NCBI RefSeq assembly: GCF_000003815.2
Contig: NC_049996.1
Span: forward strand, 13,427,297 to 13,491,296
Length of the DNA stretch: 64,000 nucleotides
Reading direction: 5' to 3'
Source of the DNA: Branchiostoma floridae
Lineage: Eukaryota; Chordata; Leptocardii; Amphioxiformes; Branchiostomatidae
In this document: positions 19,923-32,997 of the stretch, piece after piece
How positions within the stretch are numbered: the stretch's first letter is position 1
How the letters are laid out: each line of letters starts with the position of its first letter
Translations under genes and position numbers: made by a program
Notes under the pieces: model-generated
Seen by the model: the letters and a program-made list of their open reading frames with translations, nothing else
Told to the model about the DNA's origin: nothing
The model's database searches: none

Positions 19923-22900
19923 CAGACACGATGAGCCAGGAAATCGAACAAGAAATCAATCCGATATACGTTACAAACCATGGGGAGTCAGATGGGTTGG
20001 AAAGCTCATTGCAAAATGAAAACAATCCAGATCCCAATTATGTAGCTGGCAATGAACCTGTACGTATGAGCAGCCGTACACGTCAGCCCGATACCACAAT
20101 TGACCATCATCATCATACTGCAGAAAATAGCGATATCCCCACAGGAGACACTGATATATATTCCGTATCCGATGGGAACAACACAGAAGAGTCTGCCATG
20201 TACACTGCCTCTGCCGAAAATGATGGAGAAGCTAATGATGTCGGACACATAGACGAAGAATCAATGTCATGGAAGAAGGCAGTACAGTTCCTGTCAACGT
20301 CAACACCAAAACAGGTGCTCACAGATCCCATCATGACACTGCAGATGATAGTGCTCATGGTGGTACCTGGCATGATGACCTCTCTGAAGGTATCGACATT
20401 GAACCATATGCGGTTTCAGATATGTTTGAAAATGAAACATACACAGCTGGAAAACCAGACTGTGGATCTACTGCACAGGATCACCACAAGATGCAGTCCT
20501 CAAATACGATGGGCGGAGCAAACGATGACTCTAAGAAAAACACTGGTGTAGACACGTACGGAGCAGACATTCCGCAACAAGCTTCAGATGATAACAGCCA
20601 TGACCCTGATGCTCACAGGCTTCGAAACCCCTTAGTCGCAAAAATATTTGGAGGTAAGATGGCTTAGGCCACAGCAAGTAAATTTTATGGATTTTATGGA
20701 AATTTTATCAGCGCAATCTGCAGAGCATGTCATCCATAAAATTTACTTGCTGTGGCCTTACGTTAACTTGTTGTGATTTTATGACATTATATAGACTTAG
20801 GTCTATGTGGACCTTGTTTTCATAAATTTCCTATTTGTAATAATCTCTTCATCTACCTTTCATGCATATATTCGCTCTATATACATTTTATTCTAACAAC
20901 GTGCAAGATGTTAGACTAGTGGGTGATTTCATCACTTAAAGTAAAATCTAGTCAATTCCTATTCCATTCTTTCATTGAAGTTGTATTAGTTTGTTTACTT
21001 CATCAAATAGCAATTCTTGTGTTTGTTTCAGGTAATATGGATATAATGTATGGGCTTTAGTTACTGCACTAGACATTATGCCAAACTGTTAGTCATGCAT
21101 GCACGGCCGTCCTCTATTATTGCGGCCACCGGCAAACAGTGCACCTCAATGTTATTAGGAAAATACCCCCTGGCACCCCTTGACCCCCACGTTCTTCGGG
21201 GGTTCTGTTGCCAGCTGTAAGGGAAACATCTATTGTTTTATTTATGTCGTGCCCACCTGAGAAAACCCATTTTCTTGATGCAAAATGCACCAGAAGTTGA
21301 ACAAATTTGGTGCCCTCGAACAAAAAAGTGTTGCAAATGTTCCAATGTCCGAATCAGGTATTCGAATTGCCAACCGTGCCACACGCACGATCGGCCCGTT
21401 CGAAATGGTTCGATTTACTCAAAGAAAGCCTGTGTGATACGCCTTTTGAATCTGTGCGATACGGGGGTTATGGCCCGGTCCGGAACACCCGTATCGAACG
21501 TTTTCGCGTCACAGGTATGACGAAACGTTGATTATCAAACAGACTGTTTTGCAGGGTATATTTATCGCTGGTTTGCTGCATTGGCGGTTTTCCTGATATT
21601 AAGCATCGTTGTGGGAGCGATCACCGCAGTATTCGTCAGAGGAGTCTACCACAACATCCAATACACTCAAACGGTAAGGTCAACAACACCCATTCTTCAA
21701 ATGATTTACGTATCAAGTAACTCTCAAAAAAATCAAAACAGACTAATGATAATGAAAGAAATTTATTGTAAATCTATGCTCAAACAAGCCAAGTACATGT
21801 CTTAGCGATAAGACACAATTAAGAAATGTGTTATATTTCTACATCTACAGAGACTAATATATGCAGATATGTACAGTATCAACCCCTTCTTCTCAAGACA
21901 GTTGTAAAGATATGAGCAGATGTAATCAATAATAAATGATTTATCTAGTTACATAAGGAATATTAATGTTTCCTTACTATTCATATAACGGACGTTATGG
22001 AAGAAATCTTATTTGCAATCCAAGAGAATGTTTCTTTCGATGGTGTATAAAGTACAGCCCACAATAAAGTGACACTCATCGTCTGTTAATGGTCATTAAT
22101 GGTCAGCTAACATTAATTGTGTTGCTGTTTTTTGTTTGTTCAGGCTAGCCCCATACAAAACATCAACATTTGCAGTACGTTCAGTGTACCGGAACTGACT
22201 CGTGCTCCTAAAGCTAACATCGGGAGCTCTGATGGTAATGGCCAACCTACCAGTGGCAGTATTAATGGTACAGACCCATCCAGTCTTGGCAGTAACCATG
22301 GTACCGAACCATCCAGCCTTGGGACCACTGATGGTACCAGCCCACCCATCCTTGAGGGTAACCGTGGTGACAAAGTACCCAACCCTGTAAGCATCAAAGG
22401 CATCAAACCAACAGTCCACATAGGTAAGTATTATTAAAATACAATAAGCGTTAGAAAAAAAAATCATAGCTATGAAATACATAATGCAAAAACTACTTAC
22501 ACAACTGGATATGTTTTTGAACAGTCCTTGGATAAACTTGGATACCAGGATGTCTAACTTTCATCAAAATATGAAAGACATGTGTTGTGTATGTGAATTA
22601 TCTGGAGGTTAACATTTTTTACAATGTTATTACAGTTTCTACCTTGTAACAAAAAAGCGTACTTACACGATATTTACTACAATGCTTATATTGTCTTCCA
22701 AAGTTGGATATTCGATAATTCCTCTTCAAACCCATTGATTTTTTATCTCGCATGTCCTTATATTTCGTTACATCTTCCACAGAGTTTCTAACTGGATTGC
22801 TACTACACGCCGATGTATGCATTAGCAGCACTCCAGTTAGAATCTCTGAGAAAGATGTCTGCCAGGCATCTACGCGTATGCAGATAAGAAACACTGGTTG

Positions 22901-25761
22901 TGAAAAAGAATTCTACAATGTCCTACATTTTACAAAGATGATGAAATTTGTTTAAGATATCTTCCAGTGTATAATTCAATTAACCTCTGTGGTCAAACAG
23001 GGTTCTAAGCATTCAAAATATGAACGATGCCTGAGACGGAATTTCATAAATAGATTCATAAACACTAAAGTTTCATTGAAGTTGTAATTATCTAATATTT
23101 CGCAAACTGTTAACATCACTTACAGCAGTTTGCTTTAAATAAGTTTGACGTTTGATGAAATGATGCTATCACCGATACAGAAAGAGCCTGCCAGAGAAAG
23201 ACATTGCGTTTGTCTTGTGCAGCAGACAGGCTGCTCGTGATCGACGGTGCTTTCTACGGACGGAGGACCAAGTGGGGCCGCTGCAGCTGTAAATTGTTCC
23301 GTCGCTGTAACACCAAGTGTCAAGGAAACTACAACAGGTAAAAACATTTGTATTCACACCCCTAGTGGCCCTCCGATTGCATTCATACCCTCCTACAAGT
23401 AATTGCCTCTATATTTTTTCTTAAGTCATGGTTTTTGTTTAAAGTCTGATGATCAACAGATCTCCCTCAGTATGGCAAGCGCAAAAGACCTAAAAATCGA
23501 CAATAGTGACGAATTTTAGGTGATAATAAAATAGTTACACTTGATCTGGTACAGTGGTCTACAATCTACGATTTTGGCTGATGACGTCATTAAATTATGA
23601 AACATCTACTAATATACTATACTTTATTCATGTAATAAATTAGCAATAATGTGGAAAAAAAATTAAAGATATATTGTTAGAACTGAACTTAATGTTTTTC
23701 GTCAAAAATACCTGTCAACAAAAACTTTTCAAACTGTTTAAAATTGGTACCAACTAAATTTTAAAAAAAGTCACCGAACTTTTTGGCTCTAGCGTAGGCC
23801 GTTCGACGTTATGCGACAAGTTGGTACAGGCCGCCAAAGCACCCCCCGCCCCGTCTGAATAGGATTAATCTGTGTACCATTGAAGCTTAGATATCTTCTA
23901 TCGAGATTTTCGAAAGATCGTCTTGTTTATGATCATGATTTGCACATATCTTTGCGTTTTGAACTTTCATCTGTCTCGGTGCATGGCATCTTTTCATATT
24001 ACCCTTAAGGTGTTCAAACAAGTCAATTCAGTAACAAGCTTTCAATTCAAATTAGTTTTAATGTGCCATTACTAACCTTGTATATGAAATTGTTTCTTGT
24101 AATAGCCCAACCTCCATCAGCCCCCATACCTCTGTAATGCGTAGATGTCAGGGCTTACAATCTTGCAGCGTACCGGCGATTAACCTTAACTTTGGAGACC
24201 CCTGTCCAAGTACAGAGAAGTACTTGGAGGTAGAATACCACTGCGAAGGTCAGCATACGTTTCTATTTTTTCCTATACGCGTAGGACTACGTAAAATGTT
24301 AAGGTAGTCCCATGAGGCCAGGTGGTAAATGTGTTACGACGCACGCGTGGGTGTCAGGAACTCAGGTAATATGTCAAAGTTGAAGGCCCTCAGACGTCAA
24401 ATGTCCGACGTCTCTATTATTGTTTATATTTGTGTAACAATGTTCGGAACGTAATGGCGCCTGCAAAATGCCCAGAGTTTCTGACACCCGCGCGTGTCTA
24501 CGCGCAGTATTGGTAGCCGCCTTACGCCTATAAGGTCGTCTATCATTGCCTGGATTCGGCCCACCACACAGAGCAAGTCGCACATGTTGAACTGTCACAT
24601 CGCTATCTCACAACAATGTCCCACATGTTGTACATCAGTGTAAAGCTAAAAAAAACGCTTGTTTCAAACATAGATGTTCATTCTTTAAACATTGCCTTGC
24701 GCGCGTACGGAAAACACTGCTAAGCACATGTATATTGGTAGCATGCGACTTATTACCCGAGGAGGTAATCAGTCCCGCATGATGCAACTACGCACGCGCG
24801 GAAACAAAATCCAACAATTCGTGTACAATTCTGGGAATTCTTTCCAAACGGACGTAGACGGGCCCTTGAAGCATCTCCAAAAAAAAGTATCTAATATGTA
24901 CAGTACTAATTGCTTTACTTTGTTTCACAAACAGAAATGAAAGATATGGTCACGTTCGGCGGGGCTGGAAAAGGTCCTGGTCAATTTCTGACTACAGGAG
25001 GACTGGCCGTGTCCTCGTCCAACGAGGTATTTGTGGCTGACGTGAAAAAGAAAAGAATCCAAGTCTTTAACATGAAGGGAATTTTCCTACGCAGTTTCTC
25101 CACAAGAAACATGAAACCACAGGACATCTCTATAGACAGCAACGATTCCCTATGGGTCGCAATGCACAGAAAACCCCCCAAGCAACCTTTTTATGAAAAT
25201 GCCGTCACTCAGTACAGCAAAGAGGGACATGTCCTTGCCACATTTAAGTGCAGTGGAAACTTTCTAATCTATGGGATTGCCATAGACAAGCTTTCCGACA
25301 AAATCATACTTGCAATGACACGCTATTCGGGTAGAAAACGGCACGCAGAGGCCGTGTGGTTAAGTGGTACTGAAACAACATGTAACATGAGCAGGTTTGG
25401 GTGGACAAAAGAGGGATATTTGCCACAGTATGTTACAGTTGACAAGAAAGGGAACATCTATATTGTTCATAAGGTAAACGATAATGTCTTAAAGTATGAT
25501 AAGAATGGTGTCTACCTTTCCCGTTTCGGTGGTCGAGGTAGTGAAGCTGGAAAATTGTTTTTCCCCTCGGGAATCTGTGTGGATAGTTTGGGTCGCATCA
25601 TTGTGGCTGATAGATGGAACAGTCGGTTGGAGATGTTCACACCTGATGGACGCCATATCCGTACTGCAGCCTATATGTCGAAACCAGAGCATATTGCTGT
25701 CGGTGTGGATGGGCAGCTTGTTGTGGCAAATAAGGATCACTTTGTAACCATATTTCTCTAG
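19923..25761 (+). CDS. Type II membrane receptor: Tyr-motif tail, TM, stalk, SUEL lectin, NHL propeller
   Basis: Six exons, all phase-consistent: 19,923-20,653 (ATG 19,931; ends phase 1), 21,555-21,673 (1 to 0), 22,144-22,423 (0 to 1), 23,181-23,337 (1 to 2), 24,106-24,248 (2 to 1), 24,935-25,761 (stop). Exon 1 is a hydrophilic tail of about 241 residues with NPIYV, NPDPNYVAG, SAMYTAS, IEPYAVSD and ENETYTAG. Exon 2 is the membrane segment (WFAALAVFLILSIVVGAI). Exon 3 is a Gly/Ser/Thr/Pro stalk with degenerate NGTDPSSLG repeats. Exons 4-5 form a rhamnose-binding Gal_Lectin domain (LRLSC, the YGR motif in GAFYGRRT, FGDPCPSTEKYLEVEYHC). Exon 6 is about six NHL repeats (FGGAGKGPGQF ... VADRWNSRLEMF). 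With no signal peptide and a tail before the membrane segment, the lectin and propeller should face outside. A one-base deletion-type frame change near 20,268 breaks exon 1; with that one base counted the total is divisible by three (about 749 residues). Confidence 0.85.
20255..20290 (+). other. Frame break inside the cytoplasmic-tail exon
   Basis: The first frame (DDVG-type acidic tail up to HIDEESM) and the next frame (EEGSTVPVN ... IEPYAVSD) are both tail-like, but they are offset by one base at about 20,268. No plausible short intron bridges them. This could be a sequencing/assembly error or a disabling mutation. Confidence 0.6.
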
Positions 25762-25885
25762 CGCTCTTTACTTTCTGTTGTCACCTTTGCCGTTTTAGTT
25801 GACTTGCGTAGTGTCGTAGTCTACATAGACTGACTGACAGTAGTAGTAGAAGTAGTTTACTTGTCAACCGGAACTGGGTTTGTAA

Positions 25886-25891
25886 AATAAA
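25886..25891 (+). terminator. AATAAA polyadenylation signal of the SUEL-NHL gene
   Basis: AATAAA lies 125 bases after the stop codon and 20 bases before a genomic A-run (25,911-25,925). Confidence 0.75.
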
Positions 25892-25925
25892 ATTGCTTAG
25901 ATTCATTCTTAAAAAAAAAAAAAAA

Positions 25926-26932
25926 CTAAATGTGGAAAACTAGCTCCGAGTTTGCAAAATATAAAATCTCTTGTTTTTGTTCTAGACCATCTAGAACTTT
26001 CTGTAGATCGTGAAATTTGTCCTGGAGAAAGAAAAAAAATGATGTTTTATATTTATTTTATTATTTTATATGTTATTTATTTATAGATTTTTGCAACTGA
26101 CTGCATATAATTTTGCATATATGTCTAACATATATTTATTTCAAATTGGATGTAAAATTTGTTTTAACATGCAACTTTACATGTATTATTGAGCTGTAGA
26201 TTTTTGCAACTGTATTTTTATGCTGTATATAAAACGTCTAATTTCGACGATTTCTTAGTGGTAAGATAGGTCCGGAAAACAACATAATTTCATCGTCAAT
26301 GGGGGAGAAATTGACCCGTTTCTATACGCCATAAGCCAAAATTCTCATTATTTTTTGGGGGAAGAAAATTAATTTTTATTGGTTTTTGCATTGCCAGGTA
26401 CAAAGTGAAACTGCCAAAATTTCATCTTCTAGCAAAATGGAATTGAACAATATATTTTTTTCAGGCTTTAGCGTATTTCAACCTAGTATGCAAAGTTATA
26501 TATGGAGGCTAAATGAGCTTGACTCAACCATTCAAAAATGCGATAAAATTAACAACAATATCATGTAGCCAAAATTGAGTTAAAATGACAAAAGAATCTT
26601 CTTCACAAGGATATATTCTGGGGGATTTCAAGTTAGAGCGGAAGAACTTTCCACTGAAAATGGCCTATCTATACTATGATACAGGCTCTTATATAGGCAC
26701 CCTCTTTTCCGACCTAGAGGTCATTTTGGTGCATGACGTCGAATAACTCTGGAAAATCCAAGATGGCCGCCGCATTTAGAAATGACTCTTATCTTTTAAT
26801 TCAATTTAGCCATAAAACAACATGAAACATTTACGCAGAAAGAGGCTTTAGCAAGGGATATAGGAAAGGAAACCTTGAATCAGACCTCACATTCAATTTC
26901 GTATTGTTGTATCTGTATCTGTATCTTTATAG
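25926..26932. other. Intergenic, AT-rich, no gene
   Basis: The 15-mer AGATTTTTGCAACTG occurs twice, about 110 bases apart (near 26,085 and 26,199). Nothing else is recognisable. Confidence 0.45.
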
Positions 26933-28085
26933 CCGGTGTGACAGCGATCTCGCCCCCCCGGCGATCTCGCCCCCCCGGGGGGCGAGATCACTAGCGTTTT
27001 CGCCCCCCTTTAGCGTTTTCGCCCCCCCCCCCCCCAGAGCAGCTGGCTACTACATATTACAGGTGCGCTACCTGGTACTATACTGCACCTGAGGAGTAAC
27101 GTATATGGTGTGTTACCTGGTACCTATATGGCACCTTATTACCGTACCGTAAGATGTCATACCTCGAAAGTCGATATTATATTGTTCGGTGCAAACATGA
27201 CATTGAAATGAAAAAAGACAATTTTTGCAGCTGAGGTGGCATAATACAGTGCTACTGCGAACGTATAAATCAACACCGTCTATGGTACGGAATACGTCAG
27301 TTATATGTTTTCAACTTGTCACAGTGTTTTCTTTCTTGTGCTGGAAACATTTCCAAAGCACTAACAAAAAGACATGTGAATAATAGTTTCTCATTATAAA
27401 CACTATCTACGCGCAAGTTGATATAGCTGTTGCTAAATGCTACACAAACACTGGTAAAGTACCTGTCTTAAGAAACACGGGTAAATGCATCAGTTCCTAA
27501 ATACTAGAAAAGACAGTCATGTTGGAGGTGAAGATATCCCTTGGCCAGGTGCATATACCAAAATGTGCGTTATTCTAATAAATATCTAATATTTGCATAA
27601 TTAATAAGACATTACATAGTTCTTTTGTGGTCACTTCATTGTAGAGACTTCATATTGGAGATATATAGGTTGCTTGAGGACAGGTGAATACAATGAAATA
27701 TATCTTATGTCAAGACTCAGGTATATGCAATAATGGGAATACAAGGGACCAAACCCTCCTTGTCTGAAACAAGTTCAACTATCTTATTACCATGTAATTA
27801 CGTTAATATTGATACTATGAATGGAGTTATGTATCAAACTCGTGTACTTATATCATTCTGAAACTACATTTTGTGATTTATACCAATCAACTTCTAAAAT
27901 GTCATGTAAACCCGTTTTTTTTTTGGGGGGGGCGAAATCGCTAAAGGGGGGCGAGGTAGGGGGGCGAGATCACTAGCCGGGGAGGGCGAGATCGCTAGTG
28001 ATTTCGCCCCGGGGGGGCGAGATCGCTAGTGATTTCGCCCCCGGGGGGGCGAGATCACGGGGGGGCGAAAACGCTGTCACACCGG
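26933..28085. mobile_element. 1.15-kb MITE with GC-rich CGAGATC/CTAGTGAT subterminal modules
   Basis: The ends are an exact inverted repeat of CCGGTGTGACAGCG (26,933-26,946 and 28,072-28,085). TATA-like bases flank both ends, so the exact duplication is uncertain. Just inside both ends are repeated modules (GGGGGCGAGATC, GCTAGTGATTTCGCCCC) that form stacked inverted repeats with long G or C runs. The middle (27,040-27,900) is AT-rich and lacks an ORF, so the element is non-autonomous. The superfamily is not recognised. Confidence 0.7.
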
Positions 28086-28830
28086 TATAACCGCCCTTTG
28101 GCGTAACACTCCAGTTGTAACAGAAGAGCAGTGAACACTTATGGAAATCTGTATTGGCGATAATATAAAAATAGGCAAGTTCAGGGTGTCATAATCTCAT
28201 CCGTGAACATTCCATGTCATAAGAACTCACCCCACACAGCAGCCCGCTATCTCAAGTGTCTAAAAGTCTGGTTTAAAAAAAATACGACCAGCGGAAGTTG
28301 CCGCAACCTTCAAATATCCCGCCATCTTGGATTTTCATTACGTCATTTAAGGTACTGACCACTTCAAATTAGGGGTCAGCACAGGTCTAAAAAAATGGAC
28401 CAAAACCTTGTTTTTTTGCCTTACCTGAACGTCTGCACCCTACGCTGTCTCACCAATATGAAATGTTTCTTACGTTTTTCTGTTACAAGTCAAAAATAGG
28501 CTAAAATACTATACTAAAATACTGCGGCTGCGTCAATTAGGGCCATTGCCCAGTAGGATGACTATTTGAATATATGTATAGTTCAGTTATGCGATAATCA
28601 AGTAACAGATATCATGTAGCAAACTTTGAATTACTGTAGTGATTGAATTAGACATAATGTAAGAATCAAGCTTTAGAAAGGTAATATTTATAGACAAGAA
28701 ACTATGATATACCCGTAATTTACGTTCATGCAAGTGAATTCCGATAATAGTACAATCCTCCATATATCCACAACGATTTTCTTCATTATAAAGTAAAAAT
28801 TACTACTCCAATCCATTTCGTAACTTCCTT

Positions 28831-28980
28831 TCACGTGTTGATCACACCTAGTCCTCGTGATTGCTTGCCCGTTGTAAACACCTGAAGACTTCTACTTTAT
28901 TCCCTTGTATTTCCCTTTATTGCCTTTACGTGTAGATCACGCCTTGTCCTCGTGATTGCTCACCGGTGGTAAACACCTGT
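28831..28980. repeat. Direct repeat pair, 53-bp unit
   Basis: The blocks (A/T)CGTGT(T/A)GATCAC, TCCTCGTGATTGCT and GTAAACACCTG occur twice, with starts 96 bases apart. Confidence 0.75.
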
Positions 28981-30515
28981 GTTACCCGAGAAATTCTATA
29001 ATTTGCTAGTTCCTTCCTGTAAGTGTAACCACTTCCTCGAATTACTTTCTATATAAAATTTACATTTATATAACGTCTTTCTGGAGTGAGAGAAGCAGCT
29101 TGAATTAAAACAAGTGCTTTTGAAAAAGCTGACGTTTGCCATTTATAGTGTGTCTTACAAGCTATATTGGAGATTTAGGAAGGAGAGGTAAAGTTGTTGT
29201 GAGGTTTTGTGGAAAGATGTATTTTTGGAGGTTTGAAATACTTGATTTGTAATTTTCTTTCGTTTAATAGAAGCAAGAAGATGGAAAATTAATATATCAA
29301 TAATATGTTAACATATGTTGATTTTTCATTATTTACTTTGAGTGGATTGCTTTGGTCAAAAAAAGAATATGGAATGGTGAGTATTCATATCAAACTTGAT
29401 TGTAAATGACACTTGAAGAGTAACAACAATGGCATATTGAAGACAAATCTAAAATCATGTGTTGTGTTAAAGAGGTAAGGTCTTTCATTGCGGAATGTTT
29501 TTCAAATGTAAAATTGACATGTGTAATGTAAGATGCCATTTCAAGTTGGGGCCAACAGAATGAAATAAACGTTGAACAATATGAGAAGTATAATGTTTTT
29601 TTTGTTTTTTTGTTTTGCTATCAGTTCAGTTTGAAATAGTGTCAAAAATTGGAAGATACAAGTAATATTATTTCACTTGATATAGGATCAATTTGTTTAA
29701 TTCTATCCAATTTGAAATTGAACACAAGGGTAATGATATCATGGTATACATATTACATGGACAGATACTGTTCGCTATGGGTACAACTGTAAAGTAGCCT
29801 GGACTGGAAGCTGGACCGTATATCCCCTTTACATGAGAAGGAATGGGTCAGAATGCCATCAGAACAAGAGTTCGCAGACCTCAGGCCTGCATGAAATTTA
29901 TTGGGTATTCGTCCGTGGTTGCGTGGTTAGAAAAGTGAGATTTTTACCGTGTTGGTTGTGCACCATGCAAAAGTCTGAAATTCCATTTTCGCAATGTGTA
30001 AGTTTGGGCATGGATGAACCTTACTTATTTTGGATTTCTTAAGCATGTAACCAACCACAGTACCTTGAAGTTGTTGAGACGACTTTTCCTACCTTTTTCT
30101 GTCTCAGATGGCCCATGTAGTTATTCTGTCACATATGATATATTCAGTACTGATATCTTCCTTTTTCAATGTACTGACTTAATGCAGCTGCTAAAAGTGC
30201 CAAAAAAATGTCACATTCAATGTCAAGTTCAAGCACCAGGAGGCCCAAAATCGAACCTAAGTGTCAAGCAACCACCCCCAACCCACGTACCAAAAATCGT
30301 CTTGCTCGCACCATCCGCTCCCAAGATACAGCGCCCTAAATCCCCAGCTTCCAAAAATTCCCACGCCCCTGAAAACCATACCTGCATACATGTAGGTAAT
30401 GACTATTGTCTGTCTATTGCTGGGTATTTGTAGTGCATTATAGATATTCTCACTGAACTTCAGTTATTCAATTCTCTATCCAATGAGATTAGAATTGTTT
30501 GAATGATGCTATAAT

Positions 30516-30567
30516 GTTGTATAATTATATTATAATTATAATATATTATAATTATATTATAATTATA
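30516..30567. repeat. AT-rich palindromic repeat
   Basis: Repeated ATTATAATTAT units that can fold on themselves. Confidence 0.85.
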
Positions 30568-32997
30568 CTGTCGTACAGATACACTTTGGATGCTGTTTGA
30601 CATTTTTTTTCACTTGAAATACATGTTGAAAGTTTAGTATAACAAAACATTTGGGACAAACACAGGAATGGGGACAAATGTCTGGAAGGCAGTGATTATT
30701 TCTAATATGCACTACAAATACTCAGGAATATACAAAGAATAGTCATTCTGACACAAGTATGATTTTTTAACTCAAATATTTAAGAGTTCAAGACTGGTAA
30801 CATTTATCTAATCAGCATGGAGCAAAGAATCACCAACACAAAGCAAAACACCCTTCAAAGTCCCACACTGCCGTTATCAGAGATTTAACATGAATACGTC
30901 AAGGCAAAATAGAGACAAAATTATCGTATATAGTGCATTCTACAGCAAAATTATATTTTTTATATGCATTCCATATATACAGCAGGTAAATAGTTGCAAT
31001 TATAATAGATTCCATTGTCTTTTTTCAAAGTTTGGTTGGCCCCATTATAAGGGCATAGCCCTTTGTATTTAAGGTACACGGTATTTAGTATGGTTGAAAA
31101 ATTAAATAAAACGAAAAATTAGATAATTCAAACAAGCTTAAGGTCTTAACAACGCGACGTGACAACGTCATTATGATGTCATTTATGTAAAATTCATTGG
31201 ATTAAACAATAAAAAAGTATTCCCTTGAACAATAAAAAAAGGTGTACCCTTGAACAATAAATAAGCTATACCATGAAAAACGTTATGGGATGTAACACAA
31301 ATTTAACAGAAAAAGAAGGAATCTTGATATTAGTATCTCATACGACTTCTGTTTTTGATAAAAGCAACGGCAGCAGAATCAATCGTTTTTTGTGGGTGGG
31401 ATATGCTATAATCAATGAGCCATCTTGGATTTATAAAATGCATTGCTTTAAACAAAAATCTCCAAAACTCAACAAAATGAAATGTTCGTTTGAAAATTCT
31501 TTTCCAGAAAATATACCCGGTAAAGAAACTTTTCGTAGTGGATTATTCCCGAGCTGAAGATATGGTGTATCATCTTTGGTTGTTACCACTGACGTCATCG
31601 AATTAGCCTGATTTATGGATACTTTCTGAAAGTTACTGTTACATACTATATGCGTATGGGTGAGAAAATAGGTTTGATATGGTTGGGCAACCTGGAAAAT
31701 ACATTCTAGAAATAGCAAATTTTATGAAATATGCCTGTCTAAAAAGTTACCATCGAAAGATACATAATAAGAAATTCAATAATATGAAGATGTTGCTACC
31801 AAAATTTTAGGAAAAGTCGACAAATTCGGTGTTTTTTTGCGTGTACGTTCCGGCGTTATTTGACACGAAATATAACACATGTATTACCCGCCAACACATC
31901 CAGTCTGAAAAGGGTTGACTAATGTATTATACATGTTTTGAGAAGTTAAAAAGTTTGATAGTTATGTTCTAGCGTTTCTGGTGAAAGTTGAACAGAGCTA
32001 GATAAATAACCTGTAGTTTTAGTTTCTTTGTACTCTACATGCTCTTCGTCATACGAATTCTTCTATCATGTTGCCCAGTGGCAGTTTAAACTCTTGCATT
32101 TTACACTGGTTTAATGTAATGTATTCTGTCATGTGCACACTCTCAACACTCTAAATTGAAACAAAGACACAAAAGCATAAATGAGGGCTCCAAACCCCCA
32201 AAACACATTGTTGGGGTAAAATGACTTAACAAACCCTTTTTTTTGGTTCAGTCATCTTCATTGTACACCTCGGTAGTAATTGTGCACACATGATACAAGT
32301 CCTTAAAGACACCAGAACTAAATTTTGCTCCAGAGACAGTAACATAATTGTCTACAATTTTGGCCCTGACTTTCCTAATAAAAAGACATAATGATAAGTT
32401 CATAATATTGAATTGACAATAATTCTGATAATTCATATATTGATATATAATAAAAATTAAAATGATATCTTAGAATTAGCACATATTAAAAGCTGCACAT
32501 TTTTTTTCTGCTACAACCTCACTCCGACTTGTTTTCTATCGTCCCCACTAAGTAAATAAGAGTTACTATGAGTATGGCTGAGAAAGTCATACAAAGAATT
32601 TTTTCCTGGTTCCTTAACGTTGGGGTGTTTAAGATAAAAACCAGTCTTACTTTAATTATGACATTCAGTTACAGGAAGGTATACTCTAGCAGTCCTTTCG
32701 ATAAAAAGTTACACAAATGGAATGTATGGAATACCACACCTCATCAAACGTCTTATCACCGTTGAAGAATGCATTTTCCAATTATGTCACATGCACATAT
32801 GGACACATGCAGATTATTTTCTGCCCCTCCCCCAAGTACTCACTTAAGTAACCAGATCAATTAATTAAAAATTTGAGCAAAAATAATGGTAAAAAGTTCT
32901 TTTTAGACTGGTGAGATAAATACACATAAAATCCCCATATTGGACACGATTTACAACGTGGTTTGTTACCATTTTGGCCCTTTTTGGTAACTCTTGT

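Larger units (their letters stand above)
28086..32997. other. Intergenic region between two convergent receptor genes
   Basis: No exon with a recognisable domain was found on either strand. It contains a diverged 53-bp direct repeat (28,831-28,884 and 28,927-28,980). A low-complexity AT palindrome lies at 30,516-30,567, and repeat-family words (CCAGGAGGCCCAAAATCG) occur near 30,235. ORFs at 29,833-30,433 and 31,273-31,557 lack splice or codon support. Confidence 0.45.
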
